Source of the DNA: Acidimicrobiaceae bacterium
Lineage (GTDB): Bacteria > Actinomycetota > Acidimicrobiia > Acidimicrobiales > RAAP-2
Length of the DNA: 7,323 nucleotides
Reading direction: 5' to 3'
NCBI GenBank assembly: GCA_003157945.1
Contig: PMFY01000365.1
Span: 1 to 7,323, forward strand
Shown piece by piece: positions 1-6,392 of this stretch. How positions within the stretch are numbered: position 1 is the first letter of the stretch; every line of letters begins with the position of its first letter. A model generated the notes under the pieces. The model was not told the DNA's origin, did not search any database, and saw nothing but the letters and a program-made list of their open reading frames with translations. Both the position numbers and the translations under genes were made by a program.

Positions 1-862
1 CCCCCAGGGACGGCAGCACCTGTTCGATGTAGCGGAGGAAGAGCGGGTTGGGGCCGACCACCAGCACACCCTGGCGTTCGAGCGGGAACCGGTGGGTGTA
101 GAGGAGGTAGGCGGCGCGGTGCAGGGCCACCGCCGTCTTGCCCGTGCCGGGGCCGCCCTGGACCACGAGCACGCCGCTCAGCGGCGAGCGGATGATCTCG
201 TCCTGCTCGGCCTGGATGGTCGAGACGATGTCGGTCATCCGGCCGGAGCGGGCCCGGTCGAGTGCGGCCAGCAGCGCCGCCGGGCCGCCGATGGGCAGGT
301 CCCCCTCGATCAGCTCGCCACCGGGGTCGGTGGCGTGGGGTACCCCGTCGGCACCCTCGACCGTGTCGATCAGGCCGCCGGGGGCGGTGAACCGCTCGTC
401 CTCCACGCTGACCACGGTCCGGCCCTGCAGGGCCAGGTGGCGGCGGAGTACGAGACCGAGCGGGTCGCGTCCGGTCGCCCGGTAGAAGGGCTCGGCGACG
501 GGGGCGCGCCAGTCGACCACCAGGGGCTCGTGGTCGGGGCCGTGGATGGCCAGACGGCCGATGTGGAACGTCTCTGTCGGACCGTCCTGGTCGCCGTCGC
601 CGGCCGTCGGGGCTTCGGCGGGCCCGCCGGTCAGGCGGTCGATCCGGCCGAAGGTCAGCGCCTGGTCGCCGATGTCGAGCTGTTCGAGGCGGGCCAGGCT
701 GGTGCGCACGATGACGTCACGCTCGGTCCGGGACTGGAAGGTGCCGCCCTTGCCCAGGTCGAGGACGCCCTCGAGCATGGAATTGGCGTCGCCGCGCATG
801 GCGTCGAGGCGCGCGTAGGCGAGATCGACGAACTCCTGCTCCGCCTCCAGCTCAGCCTCCAC
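1..862 (-). CDS. helD: HelD/HelR-like RNA polymerase-associated SF1 helicase, N-terminal part (partial at left edge)
   Basis: This is the first 287 codons of a UvrD/Rep-like superfamily 1 ATPase of the HelD family; the C-terminal part lies outside the window. HelD proteins bind RNA polymerase, insert arms into its channels and use ATP to release it from stalled complexes and nucleic acid; HelR members can also displace rifamycins. The start begins VEAELEAEQEFVDLAYARLD, the helical N-terminal arm typical of the family. It is followed by the conserved stretch around VVDWRAPVAEPFYRA (about residues 115-129), a Q-motif-like STIQAEQDEIIR (214-225) and the Walker A loop GGPGTGKT (236-243), then ALHRAAYLLYTHR. 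The last residues, GPNPLFLRYIEQVLPSLG, match the family just after motif Ia. The GTG start is supported by AGGAGG at 869-874 with a 6-base spacing. The gene is divergent from hemE. Family assignment is firm; HelR-type rifamycin tolerance is not demonstrable here, and I see no rifamycin-associated element upstream. Confidence 0.93.
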   Translation of the reverse strand, partial: MEAELEAEQEFVDLAYARLDAMRGDANSMLEGVLDLGKGGTFQSRTERDVIVRTSLARLEQLDIGDQALTFGRIDRLTGGPAEAPTAGDGDQDGPTETFHIGRLAIHGPDHEPLVVDWRAPVAEPFYRATGRDPLGLVLRRHLALQGRTVVSVEDERFTAPGGLIDTVEGADGVPHATDPGGELIEGDLPIGGPAALLAALDRARSGRMTDIVSTIQAEQDEIIRSPLSGVLVVQGGPGTGKTAVALHRAAYLLYTHRFPLERQGVLVVGPNPLFLRYIEQVLPSLG

Positions 863-868
863 GCCCCA

Positions 869-874
869 CCTCCT
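869..874 (-). promoter_or_regulatory. Ribosome binding site of helD
   Basis: The minus strand reads AGGAGG, a perfect Shine-Dalgarno core, six bases before the GTG at 862. It fixes that GTG as the start over the out-of-frame GTG at 869-867, which lies inside the site itself. Confidence 0.8.
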
Positions 875-892
875 GTCTGCCCCGGGGACCGT

Positions 893-909
893 CCGGACCG
901 GTGGTCCGG
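893..909. repeat. Inverted repeat in the predicted helD leader
   Basis: CCGGACC-GGT-GGTCCGG has perfect 7-base arms and a 3-base centre. It falls about 22-38 bases into the predicted helD leader, so it could be an operator or an RNA hairpin ahead of the ribosome binding site. Short perfect arms also arise by chance in DNA this GC-rich, and no function is claimed. Confidence 0.4.
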
Positions 910-937
910 CCCCACCACCGGCTCAGGGGAACCCTCG

Positions 938-943
938 ATTGTA
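938..943 (-). promoter_or_regulatory. Candidate -10 element of the helD promoter
   Basis: On the minus strand this hexamer reads TACAAT, one mismatch from TATAAT and one of the few AT-rich spots in the intergenic region. It predicts transcription starting near 931, giving a leader of about 69 bases before the GTG at 862. I see no good TTGACA-like -35 at 16-18 bases, so the call rests on the -10 and its position. Confidence 0.5.
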
Positions 944-969
944 GGCGCCCGCCGGTGGAGGTGCTCCGT

Positions 970-998
970 CCGGGCGCCGGCGCCACGACGGCGCCCGG
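970..998. repeat. Inverted repeat centred between the divergent helD and hemE promoters
   Basis: CCGGGCGCC at 970-978 and GGCGCCCGG at 990-998 are perfect 9-base inverted arms separated by 11 bases. The inner GCGCCGGCGC (974-983) is itself palindromic. The centre (984) is within one base of the midpoint (985) between the predicted helD start (about 931) and hemE start (1039), as expected of a shared operator. The GC-only composition weakens the case. Confidence 0.4.
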
Positions 999-1026
999 GC
1001 GCTCCGGGGGCCGCTCCCCCTGTATC

Positions 1027-1032
1027 TAGACT
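1027..1032 (+). promoter_or_regulatory. Candidate -10 element of a leaderless hemE promoter
   Basis: TAGACT fits the actinobacterial TANNNT -10 pattern. Its last T sits seven bases before the A of the hemE ATG, so transcription would begin exactly on the start codon. There is no Shine-Dalgarno sequence before that ATG (the preceding bases are CTCGGCCC), which agrees with leaderless translation. No convincing -35 is visible about 17 bases upstream. Confidence 0.5.
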
Positions 1033-1038
1033 CGGCCC

Positions 1039-2142
1039 ATGTCCACCGCTGCGCCCCGTGCGCCCGGCGGGGCCGCCTCCGCGCCCGGCCGCTTCGACGA
1101 CGCCCCGTTCATGCGGGCCTGCCGGGGGCAGTCCGTCCCCCGCGTGCCCGTCTGGTTCATGCGCCAGGCCGGGCGGTCGCTGCCGGAGTACCGGGCGGCC
1201 CGCGGCCCGGGCAGCATCCTGGACGCCATCCACCAGCCCGACCTGGTGGCCGAACTGACCCGTCAGCCCGTCGACCGCTACGGCACGGACGCCGCCATCT
1301 TCTTCAGTGACATCGTGGTGCCGGCCGCCGCGGTGGGGTTCGGCGTCGACGTCGCCCCGGGCACCGGGCCGGTGGTGTCCGAGCCGTTCCGGTCGGCGGC
1401 CGATCTCGGGCGTCTCCGCCCCCTCGAGCCCGAGACCGACACCCCCTACGTGATCGAGGCCGTGCGGCGGCTGGCGTCGAGCCTCGACGTGCCGCTCATC
1501 GGCTTCGCCGGAGGGCCCTTCACCGTCGCCAGCTACCTGGTCGAGGGCGGGCCCTCGAAGAACTTCACCCGGGTCAAGTCCCTCATGCACAGCGAGCCCG
1601 CCCTGTGGCAGGCGCTGGTCGAGCGGCTGACCGACATGGCCCTGGCCTCGCTGCGGTCGCAGCTCGACGCCGGGGCCTCGGCGGTCCAGGTCTTCGACAG
1701 CTGGGCCGGGATCCTCACCCCGAAGCACTACGGCGAGCTCGTGCTGCCGGCGACGCGGCGCCTCTTCGCCGACCTCGAGTCCTCGCACCCGGGCACGCCC
1801 ACGATCCTGTTCGGCGTGGGCACGGGCGAACTCCTGCCGCTCATGGCCACCGCCGGCACCTCCGTGGTCGGCGTCGACTGGCGCGTGCCGCTCGACGAGG
1901 CCAGGCGCCGGGTGGGACCCGGCACCGCCGTCCAGGGCAACCTCGACCCGGCCCTGTGCCTCGGCAGCTGGGACGTGGCCGCCGCCGAGACCCGGGAGGT
2001 CCTGTCCCGGGCCGGCACCGCGCCGGGACACATCTTCAACCTGGGCCACGGTGTCCTTCCCGAGACCGATCCCGGCATCCTGGAGCAGGTGGCCGCGCTC
2101 GTCCACGCCGAGGGACGGGCCGGCGTGGAGGCCGCACCGTGA
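1039..2142 (+). CDS. hemE: Uroporphyrinogen III decarboxylase
   Basis: Cytosolic enzyme that removes four acetate carboxyl groups from uroporphyrinogen III to give coproporphyrinogen III. The 367-residue length is slightly above the usual ~350 because of an Ala/Pro/Gly-rich start (residues 1-18). The signature PVWFMRQAGR (37-46) supplies the substrate-binding arginines Arg42 and Arg46. FFSDIVVP holds Asp91, the pyrrole-NH-binding aspartate (human Asp86). GGPFTVASYLVEG holds Tyr166 (human Tyr164), and FNLGHGVLPETDP holds His337 (human His339). All key residues are present. The ATG start lies upstream of the conserved APFMRACRG block and coincides with a predicted leaderless transcript start. 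It opens a four-gene operon; its stop overlaps the next start by 4 bases. Product assignment is secure. Confidence 0.98.
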   Translation: MSTAAPRAPGGAASAPGRFDDAPFMRACRGQSVPRVPVWFMRQAGRSLPEYRAARGPGSILDAIHQPDLVAELTRQPVDRYGTDAAIFFSDIVVPAAAVGFGVDVAPGTGPVVSEPFRSAADLGRLRPLEPETDTPYVIEAVRRLASSLDVPLIGFAGGPFTVASYLVEGGPSKNFTRVKSLMHSEPALWQALVERLTDMALASLRSQLDAGASAVQVFDSWAGILTPKHYGELVLPATRRLFADLESSHPGTPTILFGVGTGELLPLMATAGTSVVGVDWRVPLDEARRRVGPGTAVQGNLDPALCLGSWDVAAAETREVLSRAGTAPGHIFNLGHGVLPETDPGILEQVAALVHAEGRAGVEAAP

Positions 2143-3101
2143 GCACCGGCGTGCTCGTGATGGCCCACGGGACCCCGGACACCCCGGAGGAGATCGAGGC
2201 CTTCTACACCCGCATCCGTCGGGGACGTCCCCCCACCCCCGAGCTCCTGGACGAGCTCACCGGGCGGTACGAGGCCATCGGCGGCACGTCGCCCCTGACG
2301 GCGCGCACCCGGGCCCAGGTCGACGGCCTCGCCGCCGCACTCGAGGCGGCGGAGCCGGGTCGCTTCGTGGTCCGGCTCGGGACCAAGTACGTCGACCCCA
2401 GCATCGAATCGGCCGTGGCGGACCTGGCCGCCGAGGGCGTGGACCGCATCATCGGCGTCGTGCTCACGCCCCACCAGTCGACCCTGGGGTCGGGCGAGTA
2501 CTTCGCCCGGGCCGAGGCGGCCGCCGGGCTGGCCCGGCCGCCGCTCGAGGTGACCGTCGTCCCCTCGTGGCACCGGGCCGACGGGCTCGCCGAGCTGCTG
2601 GCCGCACGCACCCGTGCCGTGCTCGACGGGCTCGACCCGGGGGCCCGGGCCCACACGGCCGTGTTCTTCACGGCCCACAGCCTCCCGCTGCGTGTCGTCG
2701 CCCTGGGCGACACCTATCCCGACCAGGTGGCCGAGTCCGGCGCCGACATCGCCGCCCTGCTCGGGCTCGACGCCGACCCGACGGTGACCTGGGGCACCGC
2801 ATGGCAGAGCGCCGGTCGCACGGCCGACCCGTGGATCGGGCCCGACCTGCTCCTCGAGATGGACCGGGTGGCCACTGAGGGAACGACCGCCGTGGCGGTG
2901 TGCCCGGTGGGCTTCGTGTCCGACCACCTCGAGGTCCTCTACGACCTCGACATCGAGGCCCGCGACCGGGCCGACGCCCTCGGCATCGCGTTCGCCCGCA
3001 CGCCGTCGCTGAACGACGACCCGGCGTTCCTGGCGCTGCTGGCCGGCGTCGTCCTCGCCGCGGCCGGAGTGGGCGCCGGCCGGGAGACCGGGCGGCCGTG
3101 A
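2139..3101 (+). CDS. cpfC: Ferrochelatase, probably coproporphyrin ferrochelatase (Bacillus-like short form)
   Basis: Inserts Fe2+ into a porphyrin. In monoderm bacteria the substrate is normally coproporphyrin III, giving coprohaem; older name hemH. The 320-residue protein lacks a membrane anchor and resembles the B. subtilis enzyme along its length, including IRRGRPPTPELLDEL and RYEAIGGTSPLT (residues 43-54). The catalytic metal-site residues are His180 in FFTAHSLP and Glu265 in VGFVSDHLEVLYD, matching B. subtilis His183 and Glu264. YPDQVAES and DPWIGPDL are further family blocks. Two differences stand out: His10 (VMAHGTP) where B. subtilis has Tyr13, and Tyr84 (KYVDP) where it has His88. 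Only one cysteine is visible, so the [2Fe-2S] cluster known in some actinobacterial ferrochelatases is absent. The GTG start overlaps the hemE stop (GTGA) and has GGAGG at 2127-2131. The family is certain; coproporphyrin as substrate is inferred from lineage and context. Confidence 0.95.
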   Translation: MSTGVLVMAHGTPDTPEEIEAFYTRIRRGRPPTPELLDELTGRYEAIGGTSPLTARTRAQVDGLAAALEAAEPGRFVVRLGTKYVDPSIESAVADLAAEGVDRIIGVVLTPHQSTLGSGEYFARAEAAAGLARPPLEVTVVPSWHRADGLAELLAARTRAVLDGLDPGARAHTAVFFTAHSLPLRVVALGDTYPDQVAESGADIAALLGLDADPTVTWGTAWQSAGRTADPWIGPDLLLEMDRVATEGTTAVAVCPVGFVSDHLEVLYDLDIEARDRADALGIAFARTPSLNDDPAFLALLAGVVLAAAGVGAGRETGRP

Positions 3102-4645
3102 CGGACGCGCCCACCCCGCCGGGGCCGCTGGTGGCCGTGATCGGCGGTGGCATGGCCGGGCTGTCGGCGGCCTGGGAGCTCGTCTCCGGAACCGAGGGCG
3201 TGCCGCCGCGTGTGGTGGTGCTCGAGGCGGGCCCGCGCCCGGGCGGCAAGGTCCGTTCCACCGAGTTCTGCGGCCGGACCGTGGACCTGGCCGCCGATGC
3301 CTTCCTGGCCCGCCGCCCGGAGGCCACGCGGCTCTGTGGCGAGCTCGGACTGACGGATGCGCTGGTGGCGCCCGGGACCTCCGGTGCGTCGTTGTGGGCA
3401 CGTGGTCGGCTGCGGATGATGCCCGACGGGGTGAACCTCGGCGTGCCCACCCGGGCGTGGCCCATGATCCGCTCCGGCATCCTCGGCCCGGCGGGACTCC
3501 TCCGTGCCGGCCTCGACCTCGTCCTGCCCCACCCGGGCGACCCGGGGGCGACCGCCGACCGGTCCGTCGGCGACATCGTGGGGTCGCGCCTCGGCCACGA
3601 GGTCGTCGAGCGTCTGGTCGACCCGCTGGTGGGTGGGATCCACGCCGGCGGGGTCGACGACCTCAGCGCGGAGTCGACCTTCCCGCCCCTGCTCGCCGCC
3701 GACCGCCGGTCGGGCAGCCTCATCCGTGCGCTGCGCCAGCCGACGGCACCCGCGGGAGCTCCGTCGGCGCCGTCCCCGGGCCCCGACGCCCGGCCGACCC
3801 CCGTGTTCTGGTCGCTCGAGGGCGGCAACGCCCGCCTACCCGCCGAGCTGGCCGCCGCGCTGGCGGCCCGGGGTGTCGCCACCCACACCGGGGTGGCCGT
3901 CGAGTCCATGGAGCGACTGCCCGGCGGGGCCGCCGGTCCGACGTGGCGCCTGGCGCTGGCCGGCGACGCCGCCGGGGTGGTCGGGGGCGAGGGACCGTCG
4001 GACTCGCTGCGCTCACTCGACGTCGACGCCGCGATCCTCGCCGTTCCCGCCGGGCAGGCTGCCGGCCTGCTCGGCGACCACGCGCCGGCGGCGGCGTCGC
4101 TCCTGGCCGACGTCGAACTGGCGTCGGTGACCGTCATCACCCTGTCGATGCCGGCCGGAGCCATCCGCAGCCCGCTGGTGGGCACGGGGTTCCTGGTGCC
4201 CCGGACGTCGCCCGTCGCCGGTCGCACGGCGCTCATCACCGGGTGCACGTACCTCACCCGGAAGTGGCCGGGCCTGGCCCGCCCCGGGGACGAGCTCGTG
4301 CGCCTGTCGGTGGGCCGGTTCGGCGACGACCGGCCGGACTCGCTCGACGACGACGAGCTGACCGCCGCCGCGGTGGCCGAGCTGTCCGCCGTCCTGGACG
4401 TGCAGGCCCCGCCGCGCGCCTCGCTGGTGACGCGCTGGCACGGGGCCTTCCCCCAGTACCGGGTGGGACACCTGGAGCGGACGTCGGCGATCGAGCGGGC
4501 GGTGGGCGGGCTGCCGGGGGTGGCCGTCGCCGGCAGCGCCTACCGGGGCGTGGGGATCCCGGCCGTCGTCGGCAACGGCCGTCAGGCGGCCCGGTCCGTG
4601 CTCGCCTCACTCAACGGCAGCACCCCGGCCCGAACGGGACGATGA
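3098..4645 (+). CDS. cgoX: Coproporphyrinogen III oxidase / protoporphyrinogen oxidase, HemY-type flavoprotein
   Basis: FAD- and oxygen-dependent six-electron oxidase of the HemY family (also called hemG or hemY). In actinobacteria it is expected to convert coproporphyrinogen III to coproporphyrin III for the neighbouring ferrochelatase. The 515-residue protein starts with the dinucleotide-binding fold VIGGGMAG (GxGxxG at 16-21). Glu43 in VLEAG is the expected ribose-binding acid, and PGGKVRS follows. The middle carries VDPLVGGIHAGG then LSAESTFPPL, a hallmark of the family. The C-terminus has the second FAD block, VAGSAYRGVGIPAVVGNG. A Pro/Ala-rich loop of about 20 residues follows SLIRALRQ and is probably a lineage-specific insertion. 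The GTG start overlaps the cpfC stop by 4 bases and has only a weak GGGAGA upstream, suggesting translational coupling. The exact substrate is inferred from context. Confidence 0.95.
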   Translation: MTDAPTPPGPLVAVIGGGMAGLSAAWELVSGTEGVPPRVVVLEAGPRPGGKVRSTEFCGRTVDLAADAFLARRPEATRLCGELGLTDALVAPGTSGASLWARGRLRMMPDGVNLGVPTRAWPMIRSGILGPAGLLRAGLDLVLPHPGDPGATADRSVGDIVGSRLGHEVVERLVDPLVGGIHAGGVDDLSAESTFPPLLAADRRSGSLIRALRQPTAPAGAPSAPSPGPDARPTPVFWSLEGGNARLPAELAAALAARGVATHTGVAVESMERLPGGAAGPTWRLALAGDAAGVVGGEGPSDSLRSLDVDAAILAVPAGQAAGLLGDHAPAAASLLADVELASVTVITLSMPAGAIRSPLVGTGFLVPRTSPVAGRTALITGCTYLTRKWPGLARPGDELVRLSVGRFGDDRPDSLDDDELTAAAVAELSAVLDVQAPPRASLVTRWHGAFPQYRVGHLERTSAIERAVGGLPGVAVAGSAYRGVGIPAVVGNGRQAARSVLASLNGSTPARTGR

Positions 4646-6375
4646 ATCCGGGGCCGGAGGCCAGTCCCGCCCTCGCCCCCGCGCCGCCGACCGGAGCCGG
4701 CACCGGGCCGGCACCCGGGTCCGGCGACGTGCCGTGGCGGCCGTCGAAGCTCCGGATGGCACGCACCGACCCGGACCGCGTCACCCCGCGGCGCGGCGCC
4801 GTCGCAGTGCCGGCGCTGGCGTCCGGCGTGGGCCTCGCCCTCTCCCTCCCTCCGTGGGGCTTCTGGGTCCTGGCCTTCCCGGCCGCCGGACTCCTCTGGT
4901 GGCGGCTCGGCGGTCTCCGGGCCCGCACCCGGCTGTGGGCCGGCTGGCTGGCCGGCCTGGGCGCGTACGTGCCGGGGCTCATGTTCGCCCGGTCCTTCAC
5001 CCTGGCCGGCGCCGTCGTGCTCATCGCCGTCGAGGCGCTCTTCGTGGGCGTGGCGTGCCTGGCCGTGCCGCGCGGACCGGTCGTGGCCCGGGCCCTGGCC
5101 TTCCCCGCGGCCCTGACCCTGGCCGAGGCGGCCCGCCAGACGTGGCCCTTCGGGGGCCTGCCCATCGGCGGCGTGTTCCTCGGACAGGCCGGTGGCCCGG
5201 TGCTCGGCGTGGCCCGGCTGGGCGGTCCCCTCGGCCTGACCGCCGCCGTCTACGTGGGCGGCGTCGCGGCCGGCGCCCTCGGCCTCGTCGTCGTGCGGGC
5301 GGCCCGCAACCACCGGCGGGTCGTCGAGTTCGACCGACTGCACCCCGAACCCGGCCGGCCCGCTCCCTGGCGGCGGGCCTCGGCCGGCCTCGGGACGCTG
5401 GCCGCCACCGGTGCCGTGGCCCTGGTGGGCCTGGTGGGGAGCAGCGTCGTCGCCGCCCACGCGCCCGACGGTGGCCCGGTGGTCCGCACGGTCACCGCCG
5501 CCGCCGTCCAGGGTGGCGGGGTGCGTGGCTTCCGCAAGTCCCAGGTGGACCCGGCGACCGTGCTCCACGCGGCGGTGGCGGCCACGGACCGGTTACTCCC
5601 CCGGGCGGGGGTCGACCCGCCGGCGCTGGTGCTGTGGCCCGAGGACGTGGTCTCCCTCGACCAACCGCTCGCCGACGATCCCGAGCAGGGTGCCCTGTCC
5701 CACCTGGCCATCGCCCTGCACGCGACCCTGGTGGTCGGCGTCACCGAGAACGTGTCGTCCACGGCGTTCCGCAACGAGGTCGTGGCCTTCGGTCCGGACG
5801 GCGCCATCGTCGACCGGTACGAGAAGGTGCACCGCGTCCCCTTCGGCGAGTACGTCCCCTACCGCTCGTTCTTCGCCCACCTGGGCGACCTGTCGGCCGT
5901 GCCCCTCGACGCCGTGCCGGGCACCGGCAGCGGGATGCTCACGACCCCGGCCGGCCGGCTCGGCACGATGATCTCCTACGAGGTGTTCTACGCCGACCGG
6001 GGGCGCTCCTCGGTGCGCGCCGGGGCCCAGGTGCTGATCGTGCCCACCAACACCTCGTCCTATTCCACCGCCCAGGTGCCGACCCAGGAGATCGCCGCCA
6101 GCGAGGTCCAGGCCGTCCAGCAGGGCCGCGACCTGCTCCAGGCCGCGCCCACCGGGTACTCGGCGTGGATCACCCATCGCGGGGTGCTGCTCGAGCGCTC
6201 GGTGCTCGGCTCCCGCCAGGTCGTGCCGGCCACGCTGGACCTGCGCGACGGGTGGACGGTGTACGTGCACTGGGGTGACACGCCGGTGCTGGTGGCCGCC
6301 GGCCTGGCCCTGCTGGTCGCCTGGTGGCTGGCCGTGCGGCCGCGGCGGGCCCGCGGAGGCACGGCAATCGGCTGA
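4642..6375 (+). CDS. lnt: Apolipoprotein N-acyltransferase with Ser in place of the catalytic Cys
   Basis: Membrane enzyme that transfers an acyl chain from phospholipid to the N-terminal cysteine of lipoproteins. The 577-residue protein has a Pro/Ala/Gly-rich cytoplasmic tail (1-51). Several hydrophobic segments follow (about 52-68, 74-88, 97-115, 119-141, 145-165, 195-217, 249-271), including the Lnt-type block LAEAARQTWPFGGLPIGGVF. A nitrilase-type domain (about 283-535) and a final membrane helix (about 548-565) with a basic tail complete it. In the catalytic domain Glu334 (LWPED), Lys395 (YEKVHRVPFGEY) and Glu403 match E. coli Glu267, Lys335 and Glu343. The nucleophile Cys387 is replaced by Ser445 (MISYEVFY), with Glu447 preserved; the codon is TCC at 5974-5976. 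The usual NDAWF block reads NTSSY (470-474). The ATG start overlaps the cgoX stop as ATGA and has a weak ribosome site. The family is clear; whether it is a working N-acyltransferase is open. Confidence 0.9.
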   Translation: MNPGPEASPALAPAPPTGAGTGPAPGSGDVPWRPSKLRMARTDPDRVTPRRGAVAVPALASGVGLALSLPPWGFWVLAFPAAGLLWWRLGGLRARTRLWAGWLAGLGAYVPGLMFARSFTLAGAVVLIAVEALFVGVACLAVPRGPVVARALAFPAALTLAEAARQTWPFGGLPIGGVFLGQAGGPVLGVARLGGPLGLTAAVYVGGVAAGALGLVVVRAARNHRRVVEFDRLHPEPGRPAPWRRASAGLGTLAATGAVALVGLVGSSVVAAHAPDGGPVVRTVTAAAVQGGGVRGFRKSQVDPATVLHAAVAATDRLLPRAGVDPPALVLWPEDVVSLDQPLADDPEQGALSHLAIALHATLVVGVTENVSSTAFRNEVVAFGPDGAIVDRYEKVHRVPFGEYVPYRSFFAHLGDLSAVPLDAVPGTGSGMLTTPAGRLGTMISYEVFYADRGRSSVRAGAQVLIVPTNTSSYSTAQVPTQEIAASEVQAVQQGRDLLQAAPTGYSAWITHRGVLLERSVLGSRQVVPATLDLRDGWTVYVHWGDTPVLVAAGLALLVAWWLAVRPRRARGGTAIG

Positions 6376-6392
6376 CCGGCTGACCGGCTGGA
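6370..6392. repeat. Short tandem octamer repeat at the convergent lnt junction
   Basis: GGCTGACC occurs twice in succession (6370-6377, 6378-6385), followed by a degenerate third copy, GGCTGGA (6386-6392). The first copy contains the lnt stop codon. The repeat fills the whole gap between the two convergent genes. I see no intrinsic terminator with a T run here; a 6-bp hairpin at 6340-6356 inside lnt is the nearest stem. Confidence 0.6.

Noticed and set aside
863..1038. Rifamycin-associated element upstream of helD
   Set aside because: I looked for the GGGGCTTGC-type inverted repeat known upstream of rifamycin-inducible genes and did not find it on either strand here.
92..1258. Plus-strand open frame across helD and the hemE start
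   Set aside because: It is the antisense shadow of helD, which has the Walker A motif and a clear start on the minus strand. The frame also runs through the intergenic region into hemE out of frame.
655..3401. Long minus-strand open frames opposite hemE, cpfC and cgoX (for example 655-2106 and 1728-3401)
   Set aside because: These are mirror frames produced by strong GC bias at third codon positions. Their translations are low-complexity Arg/Gly/Pro/Ala-rich and match no family, while the plus strand carries well-conserved enzymes.
3394..4641. In-frame extension of lnt upstream to 3394
   Set aside because: The extension is Arg/Pro/Gly-rich and lies entirely within cgoX in another frame. The ATG at 4642 overlapping the cgoX stop is the natural start.
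6340..6356. Hairpin CCGCGG-CGGGC-CCGCGG near the end of lnt as a terminator
   Set aside because: The stem is only 6 bp, lies inside coding sequence and has no following T run. Such stems are common by chance in DNA this GC-rich.
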